Shown piece by piece: positions 34,957-47,347 of a stretch of DNA of 64,000 nt (the first letter of the stretch is position 1; each line of letters opens with the position of its first letter). A program made the position numbers and the translations under genes. The stretch covers positions 3,458,700 to 3,522,699 of the forward strand of contig CM063245.1 of assembly GCA_032158295.1 (NCBI GenBank), written 5' to 3'. This stretch comes from Pycnopodia helianthoides (Eukaryota; Echinodermata; Asteroidea; Forcipulatida; Asteriidae). The notes beneath the pieces are model-generated. The model saw only the letters and a program-made list of their open reading frames with translations. It made no database searches and had not been told where the DNA came from.

Positions 34957-37690
34957 ATGGATGCGATAGTGAAGAAAATTTTGCATGATATTGTTTCCCT
35001 TATTCTGGCACTTGGGTTGGCCATGGTTTTCTACGTCCTGCCCTGAAGGGTGAAATGTGTTCTACAATGATCTCTGCAGTTGATGGAGAACACTTTTCAG
35101 CTTTACAGAAAAGGGCATTCTCTAGTTTCAGATCAACCTGCCACAGAGAGTCACTCCTACATAGTAAGTACTGTTTAATTGTTAAAGTCATCAACCCCCA
35201 ATAAAAGGTTCTTGAAAGATATGAACAGAAGAAAACATACAATTGTAACGTTTTGTGTTAAACAGTTGTTTTAAACTGCAAACCTACCATTAACCAGCTT
35301 CGCAAAGATACATTTTTTCATTCATCTATATTTGTTAAATTTTGAGTTTTACCCGGAAAGGTCGTGGTAATATTGCGTGCGTTGCGCCAATGTTTCAAAG
35401 TTTTGCCTGTATTCCAACATTTTTGGGATTGTTGTGTTAGCCGAAAACATTACTTTAACGTGTGAAAGGAACAAATAACAAAATTGTTCATCTGAGAATT
35501 AGATTGGTTATTTCCTGCTACAAGTTTGTCATGAAACAGAGCAATCAAACAACATGTGAAAAATACCATCATAAGCAATGGTCTCGTTATGGGATTAAAC
35601 AAAGAAAAAAGACAAAAATGGAACACCAACAGCTTGTTTGGGAGGTGTGGCATTATCCAATCGCTACAGCAACTTCTACGATGCCTTAAACAATTTTCTT
35701 TAACAATGTTCTCTTTCCTTTTTATTACATTTCTTACTGTCTATTCTTATATACCAATCCAGCATAAACATGTTTTCTTTTGCAGTGCATGTCTGTGAAT
35801 ACTTCACTGAGCCATCAATCCATCATACCTTCAGATACATCATGGGTCCCTTGAGCATGCCCTTCAAGCTGGACTTCAAAGTGAAAACTCAGTCGGCCAT
35901 TATGATAGCTCTCGCCGAGAAAAACAATACCGATTCAATGTTTGCGGAAATAAGTAAGTAAAACTCTCAAGTCATTTCTAAATTCTTATCCATCCTGAAT
36001 ATTATCCCAGTTCATCTACCACTTTGGTTCGCGAAGCTGTAACTTATTTATGCACTGATTACTCCATTTGAGAATAGAGTCCATCAAAAGATGCTAATGA
36101 AATAAAATCATACATTAATCACAGCACAGCAGTTTATAATTGGTCAGTCTTTCATAAAATCACAATAAATGCAAACGCAATTAAAATCCTGATTATTGGC
36201 TCTATGCACAAAGGTTCATTCTATGACATTGATGTTAGTATTGAGGATAATACAGTCTTCAGGGTAAACTATCTGATTGATGAACATTAAGACGGACCAC
36301 AACATGTTTAACTCGTAAAGAAATTATTGTTTTACCAAGCTGTGTATAAATGCTGAAAAGGATTCACGACTGTGATCATCAAATTATATGCAAACCCTTG
36401 TTAATCTTGGTTATGTCATCTGTAAACTACTGTAGTAATGCATGAGTAGGTAAATACATATCTCACAATAACAGTCGTAAAAGTCATTCTGGAAAAAGTG
36501 TCCCTTCAACCTCATCTAGCCAATATGTTTGGAAAAACTGAATTACTCTTTCCAAAAGGCAAGCGCTGTTGAGGATCCATGCGGGCATTTGCTACAGACG
36601 GCGAAGCCTTTCAAAGGACTCTTAATAATGTCAAAACCTCACAGCGAGTCTTGTCAAGTGAATTTTGTTCACACACGACCCCACGTGGTCAAAAATACTG
36701 AGAATTTGGTTAACCTTCTGAGGGAGTTCTTTTTTTCTTTGTGTAAAAAATATGACTGCTTTACTTACACGTTTTTCAAAATTTACAGAGATTGTCAAAA
36801 CTAGGCAGTTCCCTTTAAGAGGTTAGCCTAACACTGACGATTCCACAAATTTTGCCGCGCGGTTTCAGTAAACAATTAAGAAAAATTATTACTTTTATTT
36901 CATTTATTTTTGAACTTCATAAAACCCTCAGCTAGAACAATTTCAATCGAATTTATTTCAAATCATGTTGATCTACGGACTAGTTAATATTTAATCGTTT
37001 ACAAATCTGGTCGACATAGAATTTAAAGTGTTTTGCTGTTGTCTTCGTTTCAATTGATTTGTTAATTAAATCATGTAGGCCTATGCAGTAGGCCTACACG
37101 TTGAATATGTTGTTATGTATGCAGTGGCCCATGTGAAGACTTATAAATCAATAGATTCAACTCATTAACCATTAAAACATGCACAAAGTGTGATTTTCTT
37201 CAAAAAAAGCTTCTTAGTCGATGAAAGTAAAAGCGTTTCATGAGCCATTAACGTAATGTAGAAGCTCACACCCAAGAAGACATAATAGTTAGGACCAGCG
37301 AGTATAATTTATTTTCCTGAAGTAAATCCAGATGTTATTGTTAACAAAATAAATATAACTTTACGTTGTATCTCTGTATTCTTTTCCAGCCATTGGCGGA
37401 TGGAGTGGCGACAAGTCGGCTATCAGAGCCTGTCATGCAGATAAATGCCCAACTGTGTTCGGTGAGTATGATGAGATGGGTATCGTCAATGTAGATGAGT
37501 ATCGTCCTTCTGGATCGAGTACATAGAGGGCGTCGTGACCGTCGGCAAAGGAGGGCAGCAGGAGGCTTTCTCTCAGTGGGATGCCGGTGCGTATTATGAG
37601 CGTGTAAATTCAGAGGTATATGTTGGAATATCCGGTGCGAAATATCATCCCGACTCATGGGTATTTAACACAATATATAATTGTGAATAG
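34957..37690 (+). pseudogene. FAMeT-domain gene copy B, two single-base deletions
   Basis: Exon equivalents are 34,957-35,163, 35,786-35,953 and 37,390-37,690. All splice sites are conserved. Exon 1 is one base shorter than in copy A: near 35,038-35,044 a C is lost, and the frame reaches TGA just after the hydrophobic segment. Exon 3 is also one base shorter: near 37,507 a G is lost in the codons for RPFW, and TAG follows within a few codons. Exon 2 is intact, with changes such as CEYFTEPS for CEYYTEPS. Either this copy has been inactivated, or the two single-base losses are sequence errors. A second-copy protein cannot be read from this sequence as it stands. Confidence 0.8.
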
Positions 37691-39131
37691 AGGCAAAACA
37701 GCGCTTTATTCTCTACTTACGTAACGATGTATCTGAAGTATAAGATATGATAATATTACTGTTCAGAATAATAGCCAATTAATTTTAAAGCATTACAAAC
37801 TGCTCAGTAAACACTAAAATAGTATGTGAATCAAACAAATCTGAATCACGTCATTGAATTTCACGTCTTTAAATTTGTGCAGTGTTATTTTAGTTTAGAC
37901 ATATATGTACAAGACATCATTATAGCTCAATGTGAAACGGATAGTGTATTATGCTCTGTAGGTAGTCCTAGGTTACTGTTAACATGGGTCCATTATCACG
38001 TTGTGCATTTTGTGGTGAGATGAACATTTTGTTGGTTGTTTTAGTTTCACGTAGCTTGCTCTACAATTTTCCAATATTTTTATTCCTAGCTGCCGTTTCT
38101 ATTAATGTGATAGATTTAGGTACTATAGATCAGGGTATACTAATGAAGAACAATTCGTCTGTGAATCATTATTTTAGGCAAAGGCAAGTTGAACGTCTTG
38201 AATTAGTTTTGGGGTTCAGAAGTTGCCATTTCATTTATACACACATAAAATATCAACAACACAATTAGAAGTGAGAAACAGTGTTGTTTTTGACGACGAA
38301 CTATTTATTAAGTATCTATGGTACAAAAATTCACTTACAACTTTATGACTGTAGGACGCCCTCTATTGCATTATGTCTGCTCAGATACTTTTTAGATTCC
38401 CTCAAGTGTGTATTTTTTAATGCAAGATATGTATCCGTTTTATCGTGTAAATACAATTAATGAATTTTGGGGAAAAATTGAATGTAAATACAAATTATTG
38501 AAATTTATGATTTAAATAATTTGACTTAAAATTGCGGTTGCAACTCAGAAATTGAGCAACAAAATAACAATGGCGAAGCGAACTGTGAAATTGCTCAATT
38601 TTGTTTTAGTCTAATTTTTTTTTAAAGAATGTATAATGATATAAATATACCTTTGATCTGGAAACTCTTGTTTCTCTGAACACGTTTAATTACACGTGAC
38701 TCTAAACACTCCCAGGTAAGAATTGAACCGGTTTTCGGGTGCCAGGGACCCTGACCATTTCTGGGTCAAACTGACCCTGAAAGTGGTTAAAATTGGACTT
38801 TAAGTAGGATTCTGTGTCAATTTGACCCATTAATCGATAATTTTTGCCACAAATTATGGGTCTTACTTTCCCAGAAACGGATCAGGACCTACGAGACCCG
38901 GAATCTGGGTTAACACTGACCCAAAAGTTTTTAAAGTGTATACAATTTGTACATATCTTTCAGTTATAACTTAACAGCTAGCGTAAAATATGTTAAGTCA
39001 TAAAAGAGTGTTTAGCTGTTGTTCACACGAAATTAAACAAAATCCTAGTTGATGTACCAAAATCGTGCACAGTAATTTTCCTTGTTATTATTCATTTGTT
39101 GTTTCAGGGGATTTTATTGGTAAATAAAATA

Positions 39132-39465
39132 AAGCTGAATCGTATTGCTGGAGTCGTTACTGTTATGTATCTATAATGAGACATATTTTCAAACCTTCCT
39201 TAACTTTATAACATTTTCAGGAAACTTAATCACTCAACATAAAGTTGAATTGTATTGCTGGTGTCGTTACATATTTATGTATCTATATGAGACATATTTT
39301 CAAACCTTCCTTAACTTTATAACATTTTCAGGAAACTTAAATCACTCAACATAAAGTTGAATCGTATTGCTGGTGTCGTTACATATTTTATGTATCTATA
39401 ATGAGAGATATTTTCAAACCTTCCTTAACTTTATGAAATTTTCAGTAAACTTAAATCACTCCGTC
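39132..39465 (+). repeat. Tandem repeat, ~112-bp unit (copy B)
   Basis: Counterpart of 19,002-19,330 with the same three units and only small differences. Confidence 0.8.
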
Positions 39466-39714
39466 TGGAGAAATTACAAAGTTCATTGATGTTTTGTTTC
39501 AAAGGCATAGGATGCGTCTTGATCATAAAACTTTCATTAGAATGTAAAATTTTTCAAACTTCAGCGCATTTCCCCAGAAAACTAAAACATACACTCCACA
39601 CAAAAATAGGGCAAATTAAGTGTTCATGTAAAACGACGTGTTCTACGCAGGCTATGGATTATGCTCAGATCAATAGGGACTTGGATTTTACACTTTATAG
39701 TTTTGAGCTAAAAC

Positions 39715-40096
39715 GAGCGGCGAAGCCATGGGGTTGGGGGCGTCTGGGGGCACGTGCCTCCCACAAACTTCCAGTACCCCCCCCCCCTTCTCTATGGTGC
39801 CCCCAAAGAAAAACATTGCGAGAGGGCTCATAAAAATAAAAGAAAAAAAGGGAAAAAAGAGGAAAATGCGTGTTTGTCTAATCTAATGTAGTGAATGGTC
39901 GCGATTGGGATCACTACCGCGGCCACAACATGCCAAGAATATAAAAGGATGGTGGCCCCCCTGCAGGGTCCCCCTCCGAATAAAAGCATGACCCCCTACA
40001 CTGACAAACCCATTCCCCCTGCCCACCCCCCCCCCACACTTGACAGCAATGCCCCCCCCCCCTCTCCCCACCCAAAAAGTCCTGGCTACGCCGCTG
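39715..40096. mobile_element. hAT-like short inverted-repeat element (copy B)
   Basis: Counterpart of the element at 19,585-19,962, with the same termini and flanking GAGCTAA. It spread with the segmental duplication. Confidence 0.65.
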
Positions 40097-41303
40097 GAGC
40101 TAACTTTAAGATTTGTAACAAATTATTGCAATGCGCATGCGTTTAAAAGGTAATGATTTTTAATCAGGACAATGTAAATCTGGATAAAAATAACAACGTT
40201 AAGGATGTTACACTTATGTGCAAAATTATTCAAGAATTTTAGGCTTTACGTTCCACTATAACCTCATTTTCCAATAAAAGATATTCACTGTAAGTGCTCG
40301 TAAATTTGAAAACAATGTAAATTTGTATGTGTTTGGAACACAAAGAGAATACAGAATTGCAGTTGTTGTGCAAATTTGTGATATCACGTTATGATATATA
40401 CCTTCTATTTGAGGACAAAAATGTAAGCTTTCGCACTGCTAATTTGAAAATATTTTCAACATAACTTCTTAATGTAAATTTGTATGTGTTTGGAACAATA
40501 ACGATTTGCTGCAGTACTACTACTTAACTTTAGATGTACACCTTCTTTTTTGAGGTTTCAATTTGGGAAATGTTATGGCAGAGCATACAGTAGGCCTACT
40601 GCCAATACAGTACCAACGATCATAATAATTAATTTACCAGAAAAACAGCTCCATTCCTTTATGAATGCAGCGCCAATATTAAGAGGCAGAAAACTGAATT
40701 TATGCTTAAAGAGAAAGTACGTTGGAGTAAAATATTTTGTACATAATAATTATTTTGTGTTTAAAAAGAAACTACAAAACAAACCTCAGTGCAAATATTT
40801 TTATCAAATTTAGAAGATGAAAAAAAAACACGGTTATTGTTTGTCGGGGATCATGTGTCACAGTATTATCAAGTTTATTTCAATGTGTTGCAAAGGTATT
40901 TTAGGGATCGCCATCTCCCAAATTCTTGATTGTAATTCAGAGGGATATAATTCTCTATAGGAGTGGTACCGATGTGCGTTTTATCATCTACCAGCTTTTA
41001 GATAAAAAAAATAACACTGTTGCAAACCAAAACCTTGTCTTTAAACAAATACTAGTTTTCAGTCTAATCGTATAACCTTGATGCAATCGTTGCATGGATA
41101 GCTACAACCATTTAAATTGCGCCGCGCTTGGCCAGTGAACACATCGAAGAATATTATTTCGGCCAAAGTTACCTGATAGGCACCGCAATCTTTTACGAGG
41201 CAAATGAGAACGCACCTAAACACACCAGCATGACACAGCAAGCCCGTCTCAAGATTGTACTGCAAAATCAGTATCTCTTCGGCCTGAGCAACTTTTACCA
41301 AGC

Positions 41304-41357
41304 ATGAACGTGATAGTGAGGACAATTTTGCGTGACTTGCACTCAGTTTGGCCATGA
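41304..41357 (+). pseudogene. Relic first exon of a second FAMeT-like gene (copy B)
   Basis: Same relic as at 21,164. The frame starts MNVIVRTILRD and ends even earlier at TGA because TGG has become TGA. Confidence 0.65.
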
Positions 41358-41483
41358 TTTTCTAAGTTCTGCCCCGTAAAACGTCCCCCTAACTTCACAA
41401 AAAATAGATCATCAGAGTCGCCAATAATGATATACTAGTGTGGGGAAGTGATTTTGTAGTGTTTAAATGAAGAAACACAAACT

Positions 41484-42275
41484 TTGAACGAACAAGAAAT
41501 GTCAGCCATTAACCAAACAGGAGAACGATCCGGACGTCGTAATTAAACCTTACGATAAAGGAAGAGATATTTGCATAATGAACAGTACTGACAATACCTA
41601 GAAGTAGGTCACCGACATCTTCAATGCCAGGCTCCGACCAAGATAGCACACAACAGACCGCACTATTGTCCATAGCCTACATATCAATTTGCATCTATAC
41701 AACCACATCAATAAACAAACCCCGGCTATAACATTCCAGAAATAAACAGATTCACCGAAAAGGTATCACACAGATAATAATCAAATCTGATTTCAGAACC
41801 ACATTTTGTACAACCCGCAAATTAACCAAACAAATCAATCAAACAACACTGGTCTCTTTCTATAATACGCAACAATGAAACACTTTTTGAGATCTTTTCA
41901 GATTCTCCTTTCATTGCATACAGAACAGATCAAAACATAACGGAAAAGTTAATCAGAGCAAATTAGACCCAAGTCCAACCGACTCAACCTCTCAACGGCT
42001 CGCTCCACTCCCTGAAGATTCGGGATTTTTGAAAAACCCGATCAAAACACTTAACATCCTTATTGGAAGAACAGGTCATTTATACTGAAAACCAAACTCC
42101 GGAATAAAAAATCCGCATTCGGATTTATGGCATCTACCTGAACCAAAGCGAAAGAAGCACAAAATATGTTATGTCGTCTCTCACAAGACATGAGAGGCAA
42201 ATGATGAGAGCCAAAGAAGGCTTGAAAAAACACATTATGGCTATACAGAGAGGTTCAAAAAACGTGCTCGCGGTT
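41484..42275 (+). pseudogene. Penelope-like retroelement RT remnant (copy B)
   Basis: The same remnant as in copy A, with the same frameshifts, so they predate the segmental duplication. It contains the VIKPYDKGRDICIM landmark near 41,535-41,580. Confidence 0.6.
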
Positions 42276-42805
42276 TCTCCCTAAAGAATACACGTTTAGA
42301 CTAACTAGTCAACCGTTCTTCTCGAAATGATGTGTATGTTTGCTAACCTATATACATGTATTAAAGTCATCTCAACATTTGTTTAATCATTTGGATTTGG
42401 ATTGCGCTATCAGTTTTATCTGTGCAAAAGCCAAAGGAGAATCAATAGTGAGCGGATACGAGCCCCATCATACATGTATGAGGAAGGAAGAACGGTCCTC
42501 GAACGAAAAAGTATCGGCGATAACTGATTATTTTTCTACAAGCTGCACAATATGAAGTCCCAATATTTCTCAGAATATGGGTGGCAGTACACGATACAAC
42601 AATTTATAGAACAGCACATTCCCACTAAATTACAATGTGACGGTCAAAGGTCAAAATGTGGCTGACTAACTACTTCGCTCGGCCCTGAGGTCTAATCCCA
42701 GGGGAACCCCACTGAATAAACTCCGATAGCATACACTGTGCAAAATGTTAAGTTTTGAAAAAAACTTTCAAAGTACTTGGAAGTCTCACACTTACAGCTT
42801 TTTAA

Positions 42806-43185
42806 AGGCAGTGGACACTATTGGTAATTACTCAAAATAATTATTAGCATAAAACCTTACTTGGTAACGAGTAATGGGGAGAGGGTTGACAGTATAAAAC
42901 ATTGTGAGAAACGGCTCCCTCTGAAGTGACATAGTTTTCGAGAAAGAAGTAATTTTCCACGAATTTGATTTCAAGACCTCAGAGTTAGAATTTGAGGTCT
43001 CGAAATCAACCATCTGAAAGCACACAACTTCGTGTGACAAGGGTGTTCTTACTTTCATAGTTATCTCGCAACTTCGACGACCAATTGAGTTCAAATTTTC
43101 ACAGGTTTGTTATTTTATCCATATGTTGAGATACACCAAGTGAGAAGACTGGTCTTTGACAAATTACCAATAGTGTCCAGTGTCT
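42806..43185. mobile_element. TTAA-flanked short inverted-repeat element, family a
   Basis: A complete copy of about 380 bp at the start of unit C, with TTAA at 42,802-42,805 and 43,186-43,189. It has the same inverted termini and central hairpin as the copy at 22,676, and keeps the ATACACCAAGTGAG stretch missing there. It moved with the tandem duplication rather than inserting independently, because its flanks are also duplicated. Confidence 0.85.
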
Positions 43186-44819
43186 TTAAAGTAACAGAAA
43201 TTATCCCTTGACTGCTAAACTTTTATCCTCTGCTCAATTTGACATGGGGGTGTCCCAAGGCCCGTCGATTTATTCTCCCTCTAAATAAAAATACACCTAC
43301 ACTTGTGTGCAATTTCCAAACGTTCGAGCATCAATATTGAAAAATGGCCCTACACCTCTTCATTTTCTCCCCATAGTGGGGTGCACCTTATACTGAGTAA
43401 GTTAAGTTTTTAAGTCTGACTTGAGACTACATTCTGGACATGAGGAATATTGCCAACATCATATATTTTTCTGAAATTTTCATTTCAACCATTGGGAATG
43501 GCCGGGCTTAAACAGACCAACCGCTCCAAGGGTGTTTTGTGTACATTTTCAAATGAATGAGCATGTCCGATACACACACAAGCAAGTCCTCTCATGTAAT
43601 GTTTTTCTCCAGTTGAACAATCCACAGAATTTTGGTGTGAATGTCAATCTTTGTCAGATATCCTACACTTGTTCTGATGACAAACTCTGGGAGTGTTCTT
43701 TACTTTTCAATTTACCCTCTTTATGAATAGCAAGGGGGGGCAAATAGAAAACAAACAAATACTGTTGAGGGGTTTGTTCAATGCAATGGTCAAAATGATG
43801 GTCTATAGAAGACCCTGATGGTTCTTAAATGTTCTTCTTTTATGAACAAGGTATGTTTGCTGCCCTGTACTCTTACCCCTGGGGTTGGTACCATGTGTTT
43901 GGGGAGAGGCGGGGCTTCAAAGGATTGTATGACAAGTAGATGACTTGGAGAAAGTTGCATAATATTTCAAGGTTCATTGAGGGTCTAATTGAACACAAAA
44001 TCTACTTAAAGGAACAACTTTGACACAGCTATTCACCCCACCCTCCCCCTACACACACCATACAATCTGGTTCCCCACCCAGTCCCCAACCCTATTAAAC
44101 TAGGGCTAAAACAAACTCCTGAGTTGAAAGATCACATCCTACATTATTGTGTACTCTCTCGAACAATGAGTTGGAGACTTTCAGCGGATATGGGAGCAGT
44201 TTTTCCTTTGAATAAAGTTATGAGCCCCCCCCCCCCAACATGTTTTGGCTATTTAACCCTATTTCTGTGACCTACAGGTTAGGGCCATATAGCTTCATGT
44301 AGAATAAGGGCCAGGGTTAGGGTACAGGGCTAAAAGAAGGGTTACTAAAAGTATGGTTAAAGGGTTTGGCCTCAGCTCTGGATTGGTGTTAGGGCTAGAT
44401 TTAGGGTAAGGGTAAGGTCATGTATTTTTCTAATTGTTAGCACAGCCACTCAATCCATACTGGTTTCAAGTTATATATTACCTCAGGAGGCCCGGGTTTG
44501 GGCTAAAAGTACAGATAAAGGGTTCGGCCTATACAGCTATGGATTGGTTATAGAGCTAGATTTAGAGTAAAAGTAAGATCATGTACTTCTCTTGTTAGCA
44601 CAGCCACTCAATCCAAACTGGTTTCAAGTTATTACCTCAGTTTGGGATGTACCCCGTCAAGGTTCTTTTGACATGTTATTATTTAACACATTACATCTTG
44701 ATTTAATCTTTGGTAAAGAAGTCATCGGAAAAAAAATTAAGCATGGTACACCAGCTCTAAAAGAAAAAAGAATCTATGGATCATGCATTTTCAATCAGAA
44801 ATCAAAAAGAAACACTCAC

Positions 44820-44931
44820 CCATCTTTGCGAGACACAGTGCGAAGCATTTCCATTGGTAACTTGATGGTAAAAAAGTGAGAATCTGCTAGGTGTCCTGTA
44901 TCTTTTAGCTGACCAGCTGCTAAGGCCCTTG
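44820..44931 (-). CDS. Candidate internal exon, protein unknown (copy C)
   Basis: Identical to the copy A candidate exon: 112 nt, same splice sites, same open frame with KLPMEMLRTVSRKD. The donor GTGAGTG reads leftward from 44,819. Being intact in two of three copies is weak evidence for a function, because the copies are recent. The protein family is not recognised. Confidence 0.35.
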
Positions 44932-47347
44932 CTGAAATGGATAAGAAACAGAAACATTACTCTGTGACAGTGTCAATTAAAAGGAAAACCATACAAACGG
45001 AAGACGAAGGGCACAGTGTCGATAGAACTAAAGTGAATTGATTTCATTTGATGCTTTTAATAACATAATTTAACTTAAGAAAGGGAACAAATATGACTGG
45101 CCCAATATTAAAATATGGAAACACTTCCCGCCATGATTAAAAAACTTCCATGCAGTTAGACTGTCATTCAGCAGCTGGTTCCATTTTAAGAATGCAGTTA
45201 GTACTAGACCTACTGAAGTGCATCTATCATGTCTATTTCCTGAAGTTTGACATCCCAGTTATAATGATGTACTCTTAAAATTTCATTTTAAAAATGTTGT
45301 CCTTTTTATGATAAAAGCGCCTGTGAAAATGTTGCAAAACTTGCAAACAACAAAAATTGTGTTTGGTAAACACAAGCACCCCGCAAGCCAGTCCGTTTCT
45401 TGGCATTTGACCGAGGTGGTCCAATAGCAAGATAATAGGCTTCTGGGGAATCCCAAAACCAATCCACACACTTTAAGTTTGGAGTTGATACGACAAGTCC
45501 TTTATGAGTTATTGCTCGGAAACATTTCTTTTGTTTTAACCATAATCTTGACTTTTGGCCTAGGGTCCAAAAGCAATTGACTTCTGAGGGATCCGAAGAC
45601 CATACCACAAACCTAACATGCAAAGTCCATCTCGAGTAAACACTCGGACAACAATTATTTTGTTTTTGCCATAGTGACCTTGACATTTGACCTTGACATT
45701 TGACCAAGGGGGTCCAACACCTACATGTGCTTCTGGGGGATCCCAGGATCAATCCACACACCAACTTTTGAATTGATATGCCAAGTCCTTCTTGAGTTAT
45801 CATTTGCACGCAGGCACCCACACACACCCAAGTTTTCAGTTGATATGCCAAGTTCTGAGTTATCTTTTGCACACACTCACGTATGTTTGTGATTCCCAAA
45901 TCAAGGAGATCTCTTTGTTTTCCCATTGTTTGGACTTTTTTAGCGACGTCTCCATTGGTTTTGTACACAAATGCGGCGGATGTCCTCGCTCTGTCAAAAC
46001 AGCAGGATCCCTTTTGTTTGTCCTCAGTTTTAACGGTTAGAAACGCTCATGCACACACATGCACACACATGCACACACACACACACCCATATGACCTCCA
46101 AACATGGACCCCCTTCGTTCAACTCTTCGTCCTGACAAACATGGACCCAAATGTTTCCCTTTGTGAGAACTATCGTGGACCTATTGTCCCTTTTGAAGTG
46201 TACAAACACCTGTAATCGGGGACCTCATATATTGTCCCTCTTTGTTTTTACCCTAAATTTTTGCAACAGCTACCATTGGTTTTGTACACACTTCCCAGCT
46301 GGGGACTTTTACCTGACAGGGGACCCTATTGTCCTCTTTTGTTATAGATCCCTGGTTTTAATGTGTATACCTACCCACACCCACCACACACACACACAAG
46401 TGTGAAATGACCTCTAATCGTGGACCCTCCTTTGTTCAACTCTTTGTCCTGACAAACATGGACCCCATTGTTTTTCTTTGTGAAAGCAACCGTGGACCTA
46501 TTGTCCCTTTTGTTGCAAGCCCTCGGTTTGAATGTCACTACAAACTCACACACACACACGTGTAAACACCAGCAGGAGTGGACACTCCTGTGTTCAACTC
46601 TATGTGATAGCAACCATGGACCACAATGTTTTCCTTTGTGATAGCAACCGTGGACCTATTGTCCCTTTTGTTGAAGTCCTTGGTTTGAATGTCACTACAA
46701 ACTCACACACACACACGTGTAAACACCAGCAGGAGTGGACACTCCTGTGTTCAACTCTATGTGATAGCGACCATGGACCACAATGTTTTCCTCTGTGATA
46801 GCAACCGCTATTGTCCCTTTTGTTATAGATCCAGGTTTGAATGTGGATACCTACCCGCACACACACACATTTGTATGCTGTAAACCGAGGCATCCCAAGG
46901 TTTGGAGTTAGTTTTCTTATCGACATCCCCATTGGTTTTGTACACAAAACAAATTCCAAGGACTGTCCCCGTGTCATTTTCCCAGATCCCTTATGTTGAA
47001 GTCCTCAGTTTGATTGCAAAGACACGTTTACACACACACACAACCATACAACACACAAACACGCACGCACACATGTTTGTGAATCCCATGAATCGAGGAC
47101 TTCTCTTTGTTCTCCCATTGTTCGGACTTAGCTTTTTTCAGCACAGCCACAACCCCTTTGGTTTTGTACACGAAAGCGAAGCGAGGAATTCCTCGCTGTG
47201 TCAAAACACATGGATCCCTTGTGTTAAAGTCCTCGGTTTTAACGGGTAGACACGCTCACGCATCACACACAAGATGTACATGTCAGGGCATAAAAGTAGC
47301 AAACGGAAGAAGAACTAGAAATTCAGTTTTTGTCAAATACAAAAACC

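Larger units (their letters stand above)
22744..42873. repeat. Tandem segmental unit, copy B
   Basis: Full-length second copy, in direct orientation. It is nearly identical to copy A over most of its length, apart from scattered substitutions, small indels and the copy-specific insertions. Its FAMeT-like gene has two single-base deletions and looks broken. It has empty sites for the SINE and the 3.76-kb transposon of copy A, and those empty sites fix the insertion boundaries in A. Confidence 0.9.

Noticed and set aside
37341..37658. 105-codon minus-strand open frame opposite FAMeT exon 3
   Set aside because: It is a shadow of the coding exon on the other strand. It exists in B only because of the base loss there.
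45306..45968. 220-codon minus-strand open frame in copy C
   Set aside because: It runs through the degenerate 150-bp repeats, is broken at the same place in copies A and B, and resembles no protein.
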